Shown here piece by piece: positions 9,313 through 17,934 of a stretch of DNA of 64,000 nucleotides. The position numbers and the translations under genes are program-made. The notes beneath the pieces were generated by a model. The model was not told the DNA's origin. It did not search any database and saw only the letters and a program-made list of their open reading frames with translations. Source of the DNA: Sphingobium sp. D43FB (lineage in GTDB: Bacteria > Pseudomonadota > Alphaproteobacteria > Sphingomonadales > Sphingomonadaceae). The first letter of the stretch is position 1. Every line of letters starts with the position of its first letter. The stretch lies in assembly GCF_002312805.1 (NCBI RefSeq), contig NZ_NMUA01000020.1:1-64000 (forward strand), given 5' to 3'.

Positions 9313-10213
9313 CGCGACTGATCTCAGCGCCGCCGACAGACGAGAGCTGGACGCCTGGCTCGCCGGGGACAGTCGCCGCATGGGTGCGTGGGCGATGGCC
9401 CGCGCGACGCTCGCCCGCGTCGAACTGGCGCAAACCGATGAACAGGCGATCCATGCCGCGACCACCAAGGTCGGCGCGACGCGCAGACAAATCCTGTGGG
9501 GCGCTGGCGCAGCGGTTGCGGCTTCGGCGGTCGCCGCCGTCGGGCTGCACCTGTCGGGGCAGGGCACATATTATGAGACAGCCAAGGGCGAAATGCTGCG
9601 GGTTGCGCTTCCCGATGGCAGCGTGGTCAATCTCAACACCGCCAGCCGCATCGAAGTGCGATTCACGCCGCAGACCCGCACCGTCATACTGACGAGGGGC
9701 GAAGCGCTGTTCGATGTCGCGAAAAACAAGGCCGTCCCCTTCGTGGTGGAAGCGGGCGATGCGCGGGTTCGCGCTGTCGGCACGGCCTTCACCGTCCGGC
9801 GGCAAGCGGATCGCGCCGTTGGCGTGATCGTCAGCGAAGGCGTGGTCGAACTGAGCCGTCGTAACGTCGCGACCCAGCCTGTCAGGCTGGTGCAGGGGAT
9901 GCGCGCAGCGGTCGATCCGGCGGCGGCCAGTCCCATCGAGACGGCCCGCATATCGCCTGATGCGATCGCTCAGGAACTTTATTGGCGCGAAGGGATGATC
10001 GCCTTTCGCGACACCTCTCTCGCGCAGGCGGCCGCGGAATTTGCGCGCTATAATGATGAGAAGATCATGATCGCGGACCCGCTGATCGCGCAGGAAACGA
10101 TAACCGGGCTGTTTGTCGCCAATGATCCGCATGGCTTTGCGAAGGCGGCGGCCGAAAGCCTGGGCCTGGCGACGCGGATGGACGGTAACCGGATCATCCT
10201 TGGTCCCATCTGA
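9209..10213 (+). CDS. FecR-family anti-sigma factor / signal transducer
   Basis: An inner-membrane regulator that holds the FecI-like sigma factor until the TonB receptor binds its ligand. The N-terminal cytoplasmic domain has the DUF4880-type pattern (QATLWAARCDATDLSAADR, then LDAWLAGD). A single membrane segment follows (LWGAGAAVAASAVAAVGL). The periplasmic FecR domain includes VALPDGSVVNLNTASRIEV, and the C-terminal DUF4974-like domain ends the protein (ITGLFVANDPHGF). Possible starts are GTG 9191, ATG 9209, ATG 9236 and ATG 9248. All lie inside the sigma gene, which ends at 9312, so the two coding regions overlap by 65-122 bp. The family call is firm; the start is not. Confidence 0.85.
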   Translation: MSRLTTEFQMQSHMTVRESSAEIEQQATLWAARCDATDLSAADRRELDAWLAGDSRRMGAWAMARATLARVELAQTDEQAIHAATTKVGATRRQILWGAGAAVAASAVAAVGLHLSGQGTYYETAKGEMLRVALPDGSVVNLNTASRIEVRFTPQTRTVILTRGEALFDVAKNKAVPFVVEAGDARVRAVGTAFTVRRQADRAVGVIVSEGVVELSRRNVATQPVRLVQGMRAAVDPAAASPIETARISPDAIAQELYWREGMIAFRDTSLAQAAAEFARYNDEKIMIADPLIAQETITGLFVANDPHGFAKAAAESLGLATRMDGNRIILGPI

Positions 10214-10268
10214 CATATTGGCGCCGGATGAAGCGTATCGGCGCAGGAAAAAACGGGGAGTTTCAACG

Positions 10269-12143
10269 ATGAACGATGAGAACCCGATTACGGGAATGAA
10301 CCGTCGTGCCTTGGGCAAATGGGCTTTGGCCACCGGAGCCGCCGCTATTGCGGGGCCGATCGGCACCAACGTTCAAGCGCAGACGCCGCCCCCTGAACCG
10401 ACGCGCCTCAAAAGCGCGGGCGAAACCCTCCGCCCCGAAATCGTCGGTCAATTCGGCATCGTTGCGGCCGGCCGCCATTATGCGGTCGCGGCTGGAACCC
10501 GCATCTTGATGGCAGGGGGCAACGCCACCGATGCGGGCGTGGCTGCCGTGTTCGCTGCAGCCGTCACCGAAATTTCGCATTTCGGCTTTGGTGGAGAAGC
10601 GCCCACCATCATCTATGACGCGGCCACGAAGAAGGCCTCCGTCATCAATGGCCAGGGAACGGCCCCCGCGCTTGCGACCGTCGATCAGTTTGCCGCGCTG
10701 GGCGTGATACCGGGCAACGGCCCCAATGGCGGCACGGTCCCAGCGATGGTGGACGCCATGGCGCTGGCGCTCCAGCTCAACGGCACGATGACGCTGGACC
10801 AGGTGATGGCACCCGCCATCGAACTGGCGGACGGCTTCGTCATGTATAATTTCCTGGCCGAAGTGTTCGTCAGCCAGCAGAAGCCGACATCCAAATATAA
10901 AAATGCCTATGACGCCTATTATCCCGGCGGCAGGCTGCCGCGCACCGGCGAGATATTTCGCCAGCCCAATCTCGCGCGCACGATGCGAACGATCGCGACT
11001 GCCGATCGGCAGGCCTTTGCCCGGACGAAGGACCGCAAGGCCGCGATCCAGGCCGGGCGCGATGCCTTCTACAAGGGCGACATCGCCCGCCGCATCGGTG
11101 CCGCTATGGAGGCGGACGGCGGGCTGATGCGCTATGCGGATCTGGCCAATTATAAGGGTAGGGTCGAACCACCGGCGACTGCGGAAGTGTTCGGCTATAC
11201 CGTGTGCAAGGGTGGTTTCTGGAGCCAGGGACCAGCGCTGCTGCTGGCGCTGAATATTGCCGAAGCCGCCGGGATCGGTGCGATGGAGCCGGGCAGCGAC
11301 GCCTATCTGCATACGCTGGCCGAGGCGATCAAACTCGCCTTCGATGATCGCAACGCCTTCTTCGGCGATCCCGATTTCGCCAGCGTGCCGATGCAAGGCC
11401 TGCTGTCCAAACCCTATGCCGCCGCGCGTGCCAGGGACATCCGGCCGCAGGCGTCATTGGAGCATCGCTATGGCGACCCTTGGGCCTTTGAGGGACGCAA
11501 GCGCGACACGCCTTCCTTCCTACCGCGCATGCTGAAAAAACCGCCGGCGCCCACCGCCGATACGACCGCGATCGAAGTGGTGGACCGGCACGGCAATCTG
11601 TTCAGTTGTACGCCGAGTTCGGGCTGGATGCTGGGCGGTGCCTATATTGCGGGCGATACCGGCGTGCCGATGAGCAACCGGATGACGATCTTCGATCTCG
11701 ATCCCGACAGCCCCAACGTCCTTGTCCCCGGCAAGCGGCCACGCACGACGTTGTCGCCGTCCCTGGTGCTGAAGGATGGCGCGCCCTTCCTGGCGATCGG
11801 CACGCCGGGCGGCGACAATCAGGACCAGCAGATCATGAATGTGTTGCTGCGCGTCCTGGCCTTCGGAGAGCCGCTGCAGGCGGCCATCGAGGCACCCCGG
11901 ATCAACTCCAATCATTTCCATGGTTCCTTCGGCGTCAAGAAGGACGAGCCGGGCGTGCTGGAGATCGAAGATCGCGTTCCTCAAGCGGTGCGCGATGCGC
12001 TGAGCGCGCGGGGGCACAAGCTGGATGTATTGGGGCCATTCGGCGTGTCGACCGGCATCGTAGCGGCAGGCGTCGTGCCTGAAACCGGCACCTTACGTGG
12101 TGGCGCGGATGTGCGGCGGGAACGCTACGTCTTCGGCTGGTAG
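10269..12143 (+). CDS. Second gamma-glutamyltransferase family protein (exported)
   Basis: A 624-residue proenzyme of the gamma-glutamyltranspeptidase family, clearly different from the copy at 3114-4952. The catalytic threonine is predicted as Thr432 in ADTTAIEVVDRHGN. The histidine normally found two positions after it in TTHxS enzymes is replaced by Ala, so activity may be modified. Later family blocks (SPSLVLKDGAPFLAIGTPGG) are intact. A twin-arginine-like signal (NRRALGKWALATGAAAIAG, then VQAQ) predicts export. The ATG has GGGGAG eight bases upstream, which decides against a longer reading that would start inside fecR. It follows fecR by 55 bp and precedes the amidohydrolase gene by 23 bp, so these probably form one operon. 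Confidence 0.9.
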   Translation: MNDENPITGMNRRALGKWALATGAAAIAGPIGTNVQAQTPPPEPTRLKSAGETLRPEIVGQFGIVAAGRHYAVAAGTRILMAGGNATDAGVAAVFAAAVTEISHFGFGGEAPTIIYDAATKKASVINGQGTAPALATVDQFAALGVIPGNGPNGGTVPAMVDAMALALQLNGTMTLDQVMAPAIELADGFVMYNFLAEVFVSQQKPTSKYKNAYDAYYPGGRLPRTGEIFRQPNLARTMRTIATADRQAFARTKDRKAAIQAGRDAFYKGDIARRIGAAMEADGGLMRYADLANYKGRVEPPATAEVFGYTVCKGGFWSQGPALLLALNIAEAAGIGAMEPGSDAYLHTLAEAIKLAFDDRNAFFGDPDFASVPMQGLLSKPYAAARARDIRPQASLEHRYGDPWAFEGRKRDTPSFLPRMLKKPPAPTADTTAIEVVDRHGNLFSCTPSSGWMLGGAYIAGDTGVPMSNRMTIFDLDPDSPNVLVPGKRPRTTLSPSLVLKDGAPFLAIGTPGGDNQDQQIMNVLLRVLAFGEPLQAAIEAPRINSNHFHGSFGVKKDEPGVLEIEDRVPQAVRDALSARGHKLDVLGPFGVSTGIVAAGVVPETGTLRGGADVRRERYVFGW

Positions 12144-12166
12144 GGAATGAACGGGGAAATCATATC

Positions 12167-15121
12167 ATGAATATACGGCTCACACCCTTCGCCATCGCCC
12201 TGATGGTCGGCACGGTCATTCCGGCCCTCGCTCAACCTGCCAATCTGCCCCCGCCTGGTGGCGAGACACCGATTGCCTTCGACGTGCATGAAGGGACGTC
12301 GATGGCCGTGTCCGTTTCGCCGAACGGCAAGTGGCTGGCCGTCGATCTGCAGGGCAGTCTCTGGATCATCCCGGTCAAAGGCGGGAAGGCCAGGCGGATC
12401 ACCGACTATTTCAATGACGCGCGTCAGCCGGTCTGGTCGCCCGACGGATCACGCCTCGTCTACTTCGCCTATCGCGACGGCGGCTATGATCTGTGGAGCA
12501 TCAAGCCCGACGGCAGCGACATGCACAAGCTGACCGAAGGCCCATTCGATGATCGCGAGCCGGTCTTTTCGCCGGACGGCAAGACGCTCGCCTTTTCGTC
12601 GGATCGTAGCGGCAATTATGACATCTGGACGCTCGACATCGCCACGGGCGCGATGAAGCAGGTCAGCAGCCACGCGCGCGAGGACCGGCTACCGACCTGG
12701 TCACCCGATGGCGCGCGGATCGCCTATTCCGGCGGGCAGGGGATGGCGAGCGCCCTCTATGTCGTCGATCTGGCGACGGGGCAGGAAAGTCTGTTGAAAC
12801 AGGCCGAAGGAAGGGCCGAAGCGCCGTCATTCGGGCCGTTGGGGCAACTGGCTTATGTCGTGCAGGACGACACGGGCAGCCATCTGGCAATCGACGGCAA
12901 GATCGTCAGTGGCAAGGAAAATGTCTTTCCTTTCCGCATAAGCTGGGATCAGGCAGGCGGCTATTTCTACGTGTCGGACGGCAAGATCCGCCGGGGCGGG
13001 GCGAAGGCGGCCTCGACGATCGACTTCGCTGCCACGCTGGAGGTCGTGAAACCCAGTTATAAGCGGGCCAAGCGTGATTGGGATTCGACCGCGCCGCGCA
13101 AGGCGCTTGGCATCGTGCATCCGCGTATCTCCCCCGATGGCAGTCGCATCGCCTTCGTTGCGCTGGGCGATTTGTATGTCGTCTCGTCCAAGGGCGGGGT
13201 GCCGGAAAATCTGACCAAGGACGCCGCGCTCGACGCCGATCCCGCCTGGTCGCCCGATGGGCAGAGTGTTGTGTTCAGTTCGGATCGTGTCGGTGGTCTG
13301 CCGCAGCTCTGGATCAAGGATCTGAAAACGGGCACGGATCGGCAATTGACCAAGCTCGACACGCAGCCGCTCGGCGCGGCCTGGTCGCCGGACGGCACGC
13401 GCGTCGCTTTCATCGACGTCGATGGTCGTTGGGGCGTGGCAGGTGTCTGCGTGGTGGATGTCGCGACCGGCAAGGTCACACGGCTGCAGACCTCGCTTGG
13501 CCAGCCGGGCAGTCCGAGTTGGTCGTCGGACGGAAAATATGTCGCGATCAGCCTGTCCTACAAATTTTCCAACAGTTTCCGCGAGGGCACCAACCAGGTC
13601 TATGTGATACCGGCTGATGGCAAAGGCGAGCCATTCTGGCAGATACCGGAGGCCAATATGTCGCTCGATACGCGCAGCGGCAGCGGCCCCGCCTGGTCGC
13701 CCGACGGCACGAAGATGGCGGGCATCTATGAAGGCCTGCTCAAGGTCTGGCCCGTGGACAAGGCAGGCAAGCCAGTGGGGCCGGTGCGCAGCCAGACCAA
13801 CGATACCGCATTCTATCCGACCTGGACGGCGGATTCGAACACAGTCCTGTACCAGTCCAACGACGCTTTGAAGACGATCGACCTGGCCACCGGCGTCACG
13901 AGCGACGTACCAGTCGACCTGAAGTATCGTCTCGCCAAGCCAACGGGCCGCACCGTCGTCCATGTCAGCCATCTGATCGACTCGGTCACCGATGCGACCC
14001 AGCATGACAAGGACATCATCATCGACGGCAATCGCATCGCCCAGATCCGCGATCATGACCCGGCGCTGCATGAGGGGGGCGCGTTCGTCGACGGCACCGG
14101 CCTGACCGCCATGCCCGGTCTCATCGAATATCATTCCCATGTCCAAAAGGATTTCGGCTCCAATCTCGAAAAGGCGTGGCTGGCCTATGGCATCACCACG
14201 GTTCGCGACCCCGGCACGCAGGTCTATGACGCCGTCGAGGATCGGGAAGCGGCAGAGGCAGGCGTGCGCCCCAGCCCGCGCCTCTATGTCGGGGGACCGC
14301 TGCTGGAATGGCAGCGTGTCTATTACAAGATGGGTGTGGCCGTTTCCGGGCCAGCGCATCTCGAACGCGAACTCGAACGCGCACGTTTGCTGAAATATGA
14401 CATCGTCAAAAGCTATGTGCGTATGCCCGACCTCTATCAGCGTCGCATCGTAGAGGCGGCGCATGATATGGGCATTCCCGTATCGGGCCATGAGATTTAT
14501 CCGGCCGCCTATAGCGGCGTCGACGGCACCGAACATATGGGGGCAACCAGTCGCCGCGGCTATTCACCCAAGCAAGGGCCGGGCGGCATGGCCTATGACG
14601 ATGTCATCCAACTGTTCGGCCGAAGCGGCCGGACGCTGACGCCCACCAATTTCGGGGCGCTGACCGGTTATCTGGAAAAGAACCCCGACTATCGAACCGA
14701 TCCGCGCGTGAATCTCTATCCCAGCTGGGCGCGGGAAAGCGTGACGGGCGACAATGATCCCATGGCACGTATGGTTCGGCCGCTGCTGGCAGGCGGCCTC
14801 ATCAGCCTCAAGAAAATATATGACGCAGGGGCGCAAGTCGTCGCGGGAACCGACACGATGATCGCGACCAATCTCCACGCGGAGATCGCCTCCTATGTCG
14901 ATGCAGGCCTGACGCCATTCCAGGCGTTGCAGACGGCCACAGTCAATGCGGCCAAGGCGCTCAACCTGGATGCCGGGACACTGGAAGCCGGTAAGTTGGC
15001 CGACATCGCGCTGGTGGATGGCGACCCCAGGGCAAATATCGCCAACAGCTTCAAGGTGCGCAGCGTGATCGCCAATGGGGTCGTCCACCATGTCGATGAT
15101 CTGGTGAAGCCCAACCCGTGA
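12167..15121 (+). CDS. Exported beta-propeller (PD40/TolB-like) plus amidohydrolase fusion protein
   Basis: A 984-residue two-domain protein with a Sec signal peptide (ending near PALAQP). Residues about 30-580 contain repeated TolB/PD40 propeller blades, recognisable from recurring WSPDGxRIAY and FSPDGKTLAFSSDR patterns. Residues about 590-980 form an amidohydrolase barrel: the metal-binding pair His656-x-His658 (EYHSHV), His775 (SGHEIY), His790 (TEHMG) and Asp896 (AGTDT), then the usual end strand KLADIALVDGDP. All the expected metal ligands appear present, so it should be active. Such proteins are often called Xaa-Pro dipeptidase- or imidazolonepropionase-like without proof. Its place after fecR and a gamma-glutamyltransferase suggests it processes a peptide-like nutrient in the periplasm. 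The substrate is unknown. Confidence 0.88.
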   Translation: MNIRLTPFAIALMVGTVIPALAQPANLPPPGGETPIAFDVHEGTSMAVSVSPNGKWLAVDLQGSLWIIPVKGGKARRITDYFNDARQPVWSPDGSRLVYFAYRDGGYDLWSIKPDGSDMHKLTEGPFDDREPVFSPDGKTLAFSSDRSGNYDIWTLDIATGAMKQVSSHAREDRLPTWSPDGARIAYSGGQGMASALYVVDLATGQESLLKQAEGRAEAPSFGPLGQLAYVVQDDTGSHLAIDGKIVSGKENVFPFRISWDQAGGYFYVSDGKIRRGGAKAASTIDFAATLEVVKPSYKRAKRDWDSTAPRKALGIVHPRISPDGSRIAFVALGDLYVVSSKGGVPENLTKDAALDADPAWSPDGQSVVFSSDRVGGLPQLWIKDLKTGTDRQLTKLDTQPLGAAWSPDGTRVAFIDVDGRWGVAGVCVVDVATGKVTRLQTSLGQPGSPSWSSDGKYVAISLSYKFSNSFREGTNQVYVIPADGKGEPFWQIPEANMSLDTRSGSGPAWSPDGTKMAGIYEGLLKVWPVDKAGKPVGPVRSQTNDTAFYPTWTADSNTVLYQSNDALKTIDLATGVTSDVPVDLKYRLAKPTGRTVVHVSHLIDSVTDATQHDKDIIIDGNRIAQIRDHDPALHEGGAFVDGTGLTAMPGLIEYHSHVQKDFGSNLEKAWLAYGITTVRDPGTQVYDAVEDREAAEAGVRPSPRLYVGGPLLEWQRVYYKMGVAVSGPAHLERELERARLLKYDIVKSYVRMPDLYQRRIVEAAHDMGIPVSGHEIYPAAYSGVDGTEHMGATSRRGYSPKQGPGGMAYDDVIQLFGRSGRTLTPTNFGALTGYLEKNPDYRTDPRVNLYPSWARESVTGDNDPMARMVRPLLAGGLISLKKIYDAGAQVVAGTDTMIATNLHAEIASYVDAGLTPFQALQTATVNAAKALNLDAGTLEAGKLADIALVDGDPRANIANSFKVRSVIANGVVHHVDDLVKPNP

Positions 15122-15144
15122 AGGTGACCCGATCGGGAAATAAT

Positions 15145-15219
15145 TGGTGACCCCTACGAGAATCGAACTCGTGCTTCAGCCGTGAGAGGGCCGCGTCCTA
15201 ACCGCTAGACGAAGGGGCC
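15145..15219 (-). tRNA. tRNA-Glu (anticodon CTC)
   Basis: The minus strand reads as a complete 75-nt tRNA with encoded 3' CCA. The acceptor stem is GGCCCCT/AGGGGTC, the D-arm contains AGCGGTTAGGAC, the anticodon loop is CTCTCAC (anticodon CTC) and the T-arm contains GTTCGATTC. It decodes GAG. The sequence is almost the same as the usual alphaproteobacterial tRNA-Glu(TTC) except at the wobble base. Confidence 0.95.
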
Positions 15220-15252
15220 ATGGGACCGCGCTCAGGCGGTCGGCAGAGGCGC

Positions 15253-15281
15253 GCTTTAGGAAGGCGGGGTAATCGCGTCAA
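15253..15281 (-). promoter_or_regulatory. Predicted sigma-70 promoter of tRNA-Glu
   Basis: On the minus strand a -35 box TTGACG (15276-15281) and a -10-like TAAAGC (15253-15258) are separated by 17 bases, placing the transcription start about 25-30 bases upstream of the tRNA 5' end. The -35 is good and the -10 is weak. Confidence 0.5.
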
Positions 15282-15315
15282 GCGAAACAGCGTCCCACCA
15301 CCAAGCAAGCCTCAT

Positions 15316-15346
15316 AAAAAACCACCCCATGCAGAGCATGGGGTGG
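15316..15346 (-). terminator. Rho-independent terminator
   Basis: A perfect 11-bp inverted repeat (15322-15332 and 15336-15346, three-base loop) is followed on the minus strand by six T residues (15316-15321). It would end transcripts coming from sapC or from the candidate small RNA before tRNA-Glu. Confidence 0.85.
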
Positions 15347-15488
15347 CCAAGGTTCAGGGAGGAGACGCCTCCAAAGGGGGAGGCGCCCATACGATACACC
15401 CGAAAGGGGGGCAGGTGCACCGCATGATTGATAGATAGGGCAGGATGCTTCGCCTTACAAGGGGGGAAGCAACGCCCTTTCTATCAAT
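15316..15488 (-). ncRNA. Candidate C-rich small RNA (or structured 3' UTR of sapC)
   Basis: Between sapC and tRNA-Glu the minus strand carries, in order, a 15-bp stem with one mismatch (15474-15488 pairs with 15427-15441) enclosing an inner GCTTC/GAAGC hairpin with a CCCCCC run (15461-15466), a hairpin-like segment exposing CCCCCCTTT (15403-15411), a 7-bp hairpin (15366-15372 with 15379-15385) whose loop is CCCTTT, and finally a strong intrinsic terminator. No open reading frame fits. Repeated C-rich loops able to pair with G-rich ribosome binding sites, closed by a terminator, are typical of trans-acting alphaproteobacterial small RNAs. It could instead be released from the sapC 3' UTR, since no convincing promoter is seen. 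Confidence 0.5.
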
Positions 15489-15518
15489 TATTTGAACCGT
15501 TTCGGGTTAATATCGGGT

Positions 15519-16307
15519 TCAGGCTTCGGCAGGCTGCGGTGCGGCGGGAAGGGCGATAGGGCCCTTGCCCTGCGAAACCTGCGTTTCGAAAATCTCGCGC
15601 ATCAATTGCAGCGAGAAGAGATGGGCGTAGATCAGCGGCAGCATGCCGTTCTGGTTGATCTTGCGTAGCTGGTCGCCGCGCATGTCGCGCAGCTTTTCCT
15701 CGTTGATCATGCGGAAGCCGCGATAGACGAAGGGCTGTTCGTTGACCGGCGTCTGGATCGACACTTCGCCATCCATCAGCAGGTCCATTTCCTGCAATTC
15801 GCGCACGAACTGGCTGGTGCGCGCGGCGGCCTGCTCGAAATCTTCGCAGAATTTCAGAACGCCCTGGGTCAGTTCGCTCGGCTTGCCGTCCTGGAACAGC
15901 GCGGTGCCCTCCTCGAACGCGCCGATCGCCGAGCTGGTCGGGTCGAAGCACAGCGACAATTCCTCGCTGTCGGGACGCAGCTTGGCCAGCATCCAGGGAT
16001 AGCGACGGACATAGGCCGGAACATAGGCGGGGCCGCGCAGCTTGCCTTCGTCATCGACAAAGACGTTCACGCCTTCGTTCAGGCCCATCAGCGCCAGCGG
16101 CACCGAATCGGCGCCCGACGAAAAGATGATCGGCACGAAGCGCTGGGCCGACACGAATTCGTCGATCGTCAACGGCACGGCATGCTGGCTGACCAGGAAC
16201 GGCGCAGCGTCGACCGTACGGCTATGAAAATCGATATGGTCCACGCTGCTGAGCGGCAGCAGGTCGTTGTAGAAGATCGGCAGATTGTTCGCGGGCGCGC
16301 TGGCCAT
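15519..16307 (-). CDS. SapC family protein
   Basis: A 262-residue protein of the SapC family. The name derives from a gene linked to S-layer secretion in Campylobacter, but in sphingomonads and other proteobacteria the function is not established. Family features visible are the N-terminal LPIFYNDLLPLSSVDH, the middle YVPAYVRRYPWML and the acidic ELSLCFDPTSSAI. No signal peptide or membrane segment is seen, so it is probably cytosolic. ATG 16307 is preferred over an in-frame TTG two codons upstream. The gene stands alone on its strand, followed by the structured RNA region and terminator at 15316-15488. Confidence 0.8.
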   Translation of the reverse strand: MASAPANNLPIFYNDLLPLSSVDHIDFHSRTVDAAPFLVSQHAVPLTIDEFVSAQRFVPIIFSSGADSVPLALMGLNEGVNVFVDDEGKLRGPAYVPAYVRRYPWMLAKLRPDSEELSLCFDPTSSAIGAFEEGTALFQDGKPSELTQGVLKFCEDFEQAAARTSQFVRELQEMDLLMDGEVSIQTPVNEQPFVYRGFRMINEEKLRDMRGDQLRKINQNGMLPLIYAHLFSLQLMREIFETQVSQGKGPIALPAAPQPAEA

Positions 16308-16417
16308 GATCAAATATCCATTCTTGCAGGCAGCGGTTTTTCAGGCACGCCGCAGGTCCGATGATTGGGGCAGGGCGATAATCACCTTGGCGACGCCGTG
16401 CAATCGCTTTGTCGCAC

Positions 16418-17857
16418 TCAGGCTTCTCCGGGCAGTGGTATCAGCTTGCCGGGGTTCATGATGCCCTTGGGATCGAACGCCGTCTTGATCGCGCGCAGCG
16501 CGCCGATCCGCGCGGGGCTTGCCAGTCGTCCGAGTTCCGCGCGCTTCATCTGGCCGATGCCATGTTCGGCGGAGATCGATCCGCCCGCCGCCACCACCGC
16601 ATCATGGACGAAGCCATTGATCGCCTGGCCCTGCGCCGCGATCCAGGCCGGGCCGTCGCTGGTGCCCTTTGGCGCGCGGACATGGAAATGCACATTGCCA
16701 TCGCCCAGATGCCCGAAGGAAGAGGCGGTCGTGCCAGGAAAGCGCGCCTGCGCCGCCTGCGCCGCGTCGATCATGAAGGCCGGCATCCGTGCGACGGGCA
16801 CGCTGATGTCATATTGCAGCGCTGGCCCTTGCACCTTTTCCGATTCCGACAGGGATTCGCGGATGCGCCAGAAAGCATCGGCCTGCGCCTCGTTCGCAGC
16901 GATGGCCGCGTCGATCGCCAGCCCCCGCTCGAACGCATCGGCCAGCGCCTGTTCCAGCCGCTCGGCGGGGCTGGGATCGTTCAGGTCGGGGTGGTCAACC
17001 TCGATCAGCACATGCCAGGGCGTGCGCGTCTCGATCGGGCTACGCGTGCCGGGGATGTGCCCCAGCACGAAGCCCAGCGTCTCATCGGCGATCACCTCGA
17101 ACCCCTCGACACTGTCACCCAGTTGCGCCTCGACCAGGCGCAGCAGCGCCAGCGCATCGGCAGGGGAGGCGACGCCGACCCAGCCGACCGCGCGGGCGGC
17201 AATGGCGGGGACCAGTCGCAACGCCGCCGCTGTGACGATACCCAGCGTGCCTTCCGCACCGATCAGCAATTGCTTGATGTCATAGCCGCGATTGTCTTTC
17301 TTCAGCGCATCCAGCCCATCGAAGATGCTCCCGTCAGGCAGCACCGCCTCCACCCCCTCGACCAGCGCGCGCATCGTGCCGTGGCGCAGTACCTGCGTGC
17401 CGCCTGCGTTGGTGGACACCAGCCCGCCGATCGTCGCCGATCCCTTGGCGCCCAGGCTCAGCGGAAAGCGCCGCCCCACAGCCTCCGCTGCGTCATGCAG
17501 CACGCTTAGGATCACACCCGCCTCGCACACCGCCAGATTATCGTCGGCCGACAGGCTGCGGATCGCATTCATCCGCCGCAGCGACAGGATCAGCGCCGAT
17601 CCATCGACGGGCGGCGTCGCGCCCCCGACCATCGACGTATTGCCCCCCTGCGGCACCAACGCGACGCCCAGTTCGGCGGCCAGCGCGACTGTCGCCGCCA
17701 CCTCCTGCGTCGACGCAGGCGCCAGGATCGCTGCCGCGTCACCATGATAACGCCCGCGCCAGTCGCTGGTCCATGGCGCGATGTCGTCCGGGTCGGTGAC
17801 GACGCCCTTGGGGCCAAGCAGCGCAGCGAAGCGCGCAATGATATCCTGTCCAATCAT
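16418..17857 (-). CDS. FAD-binding oxidoreductase, D-2-hydroxyglutarate/D-lactate dehydrogenase type (GlcD-like)
   Basis: A 479-residue flavoprotein that should oxidise a D-2-hydroxyacid to the 2-oxoacid, passing electrons to a quinone or electron-transfer flavoprotein. The N-terminal PCMH-type FAD domain contains VPQGGNTSMVGGATP and AKGSATIGGLVSTNAGG. The C-terminal domain has the metal/substrate motifs HLGDGNVHFHV and SAEHGIGQMK and ends with FDPKGIMNPGK. The residues are those of the D2HGDH/GlcD family, and no glcE or glcF partner is next to it, which favours a stand-alone D-2-hydroxyglutarate or D-lactate dehydrogenase. The exact substrate is not decidable. Confidence 0.85.
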   Translation of the reverse strand: MIGQDIIARFAALLGPKGVVTDPDDIAPWTSDWRGRYHGDAAAILAPASTQEVAATVALAAELGVALVPQGGNTSMVGGATPPVDGSALILSLRRMNAIRSLSADDNLAVCEAGVILSVLHDAAEAVGRRFPLSLGAKGSATIGGLVSTNAGGTQVLRHGTMRALVEGVEAVLPDGSIFDGLDALKKDNRGYDIKQLLIGAEGTLGIVTAAALRLVPAIAARAVGWVGVASPADALALLRLVEAQLGDSVEGFEVIADETLGFVLGHIPGTRSPIETRTPWHVLIEVDHPDLNDPSPAERLEQALADAFERGLAIDAAIAANEAQADAFWRIRESLSESEKVQGPALQYDISVPVARMPAFMIDAAQAAQARFPGTTASSFGHLGDGNVHFHVRAPKGTSDGPAWIAAQGQAINGFVHDAVVAAGGSISAEHGIGQMKRAELGRLASPARIGALRAIKTAFDPKGIMNPGKLIPLPGEA

Positions 17858-17918
17858 GGGACCGTCTATGCGCGCAAATTCATCGACGGTTCAACCACTC
17901 GTCGATAGCGTGCCATTC

Positions 17919-17928
17919 CCATAAGGGG
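17919..17928 (+). promoter_or_regulatory. Recurrent intergenic motif CCATAAGGGG (copy 1)
   Basis: This is one of three exact copies of a 10-nt motif, each in a short intergenic space shortly before a plus-strand gene. Here the G run also lies six bases before the TTG start at 17935 and may serve as its ribosome binding site. CATAAG resembles a -10 promoter element. The role is unproven. Confidence 0.4.
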
Positions 17929-17934
17929 TCCGCT

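Noticed and set aside
12827-14536. Long open frame of 569 codons on the minus strand
   Set aside because: It is antisense to the propeller-amidohydrolase gene. It lacks family motifs and arises from high GC codon bias.
15367-15385. Hairpin considered as a separate terminator
   Set aside because: No T run follows on either strand; it fits better as one stem of the candidate small RNA.
16409-17509. Plus-strand open frame of 366 codons
   Set aside because: It lies opposite the FAD enzyme with full motifs; composition is that of an antisense frame.
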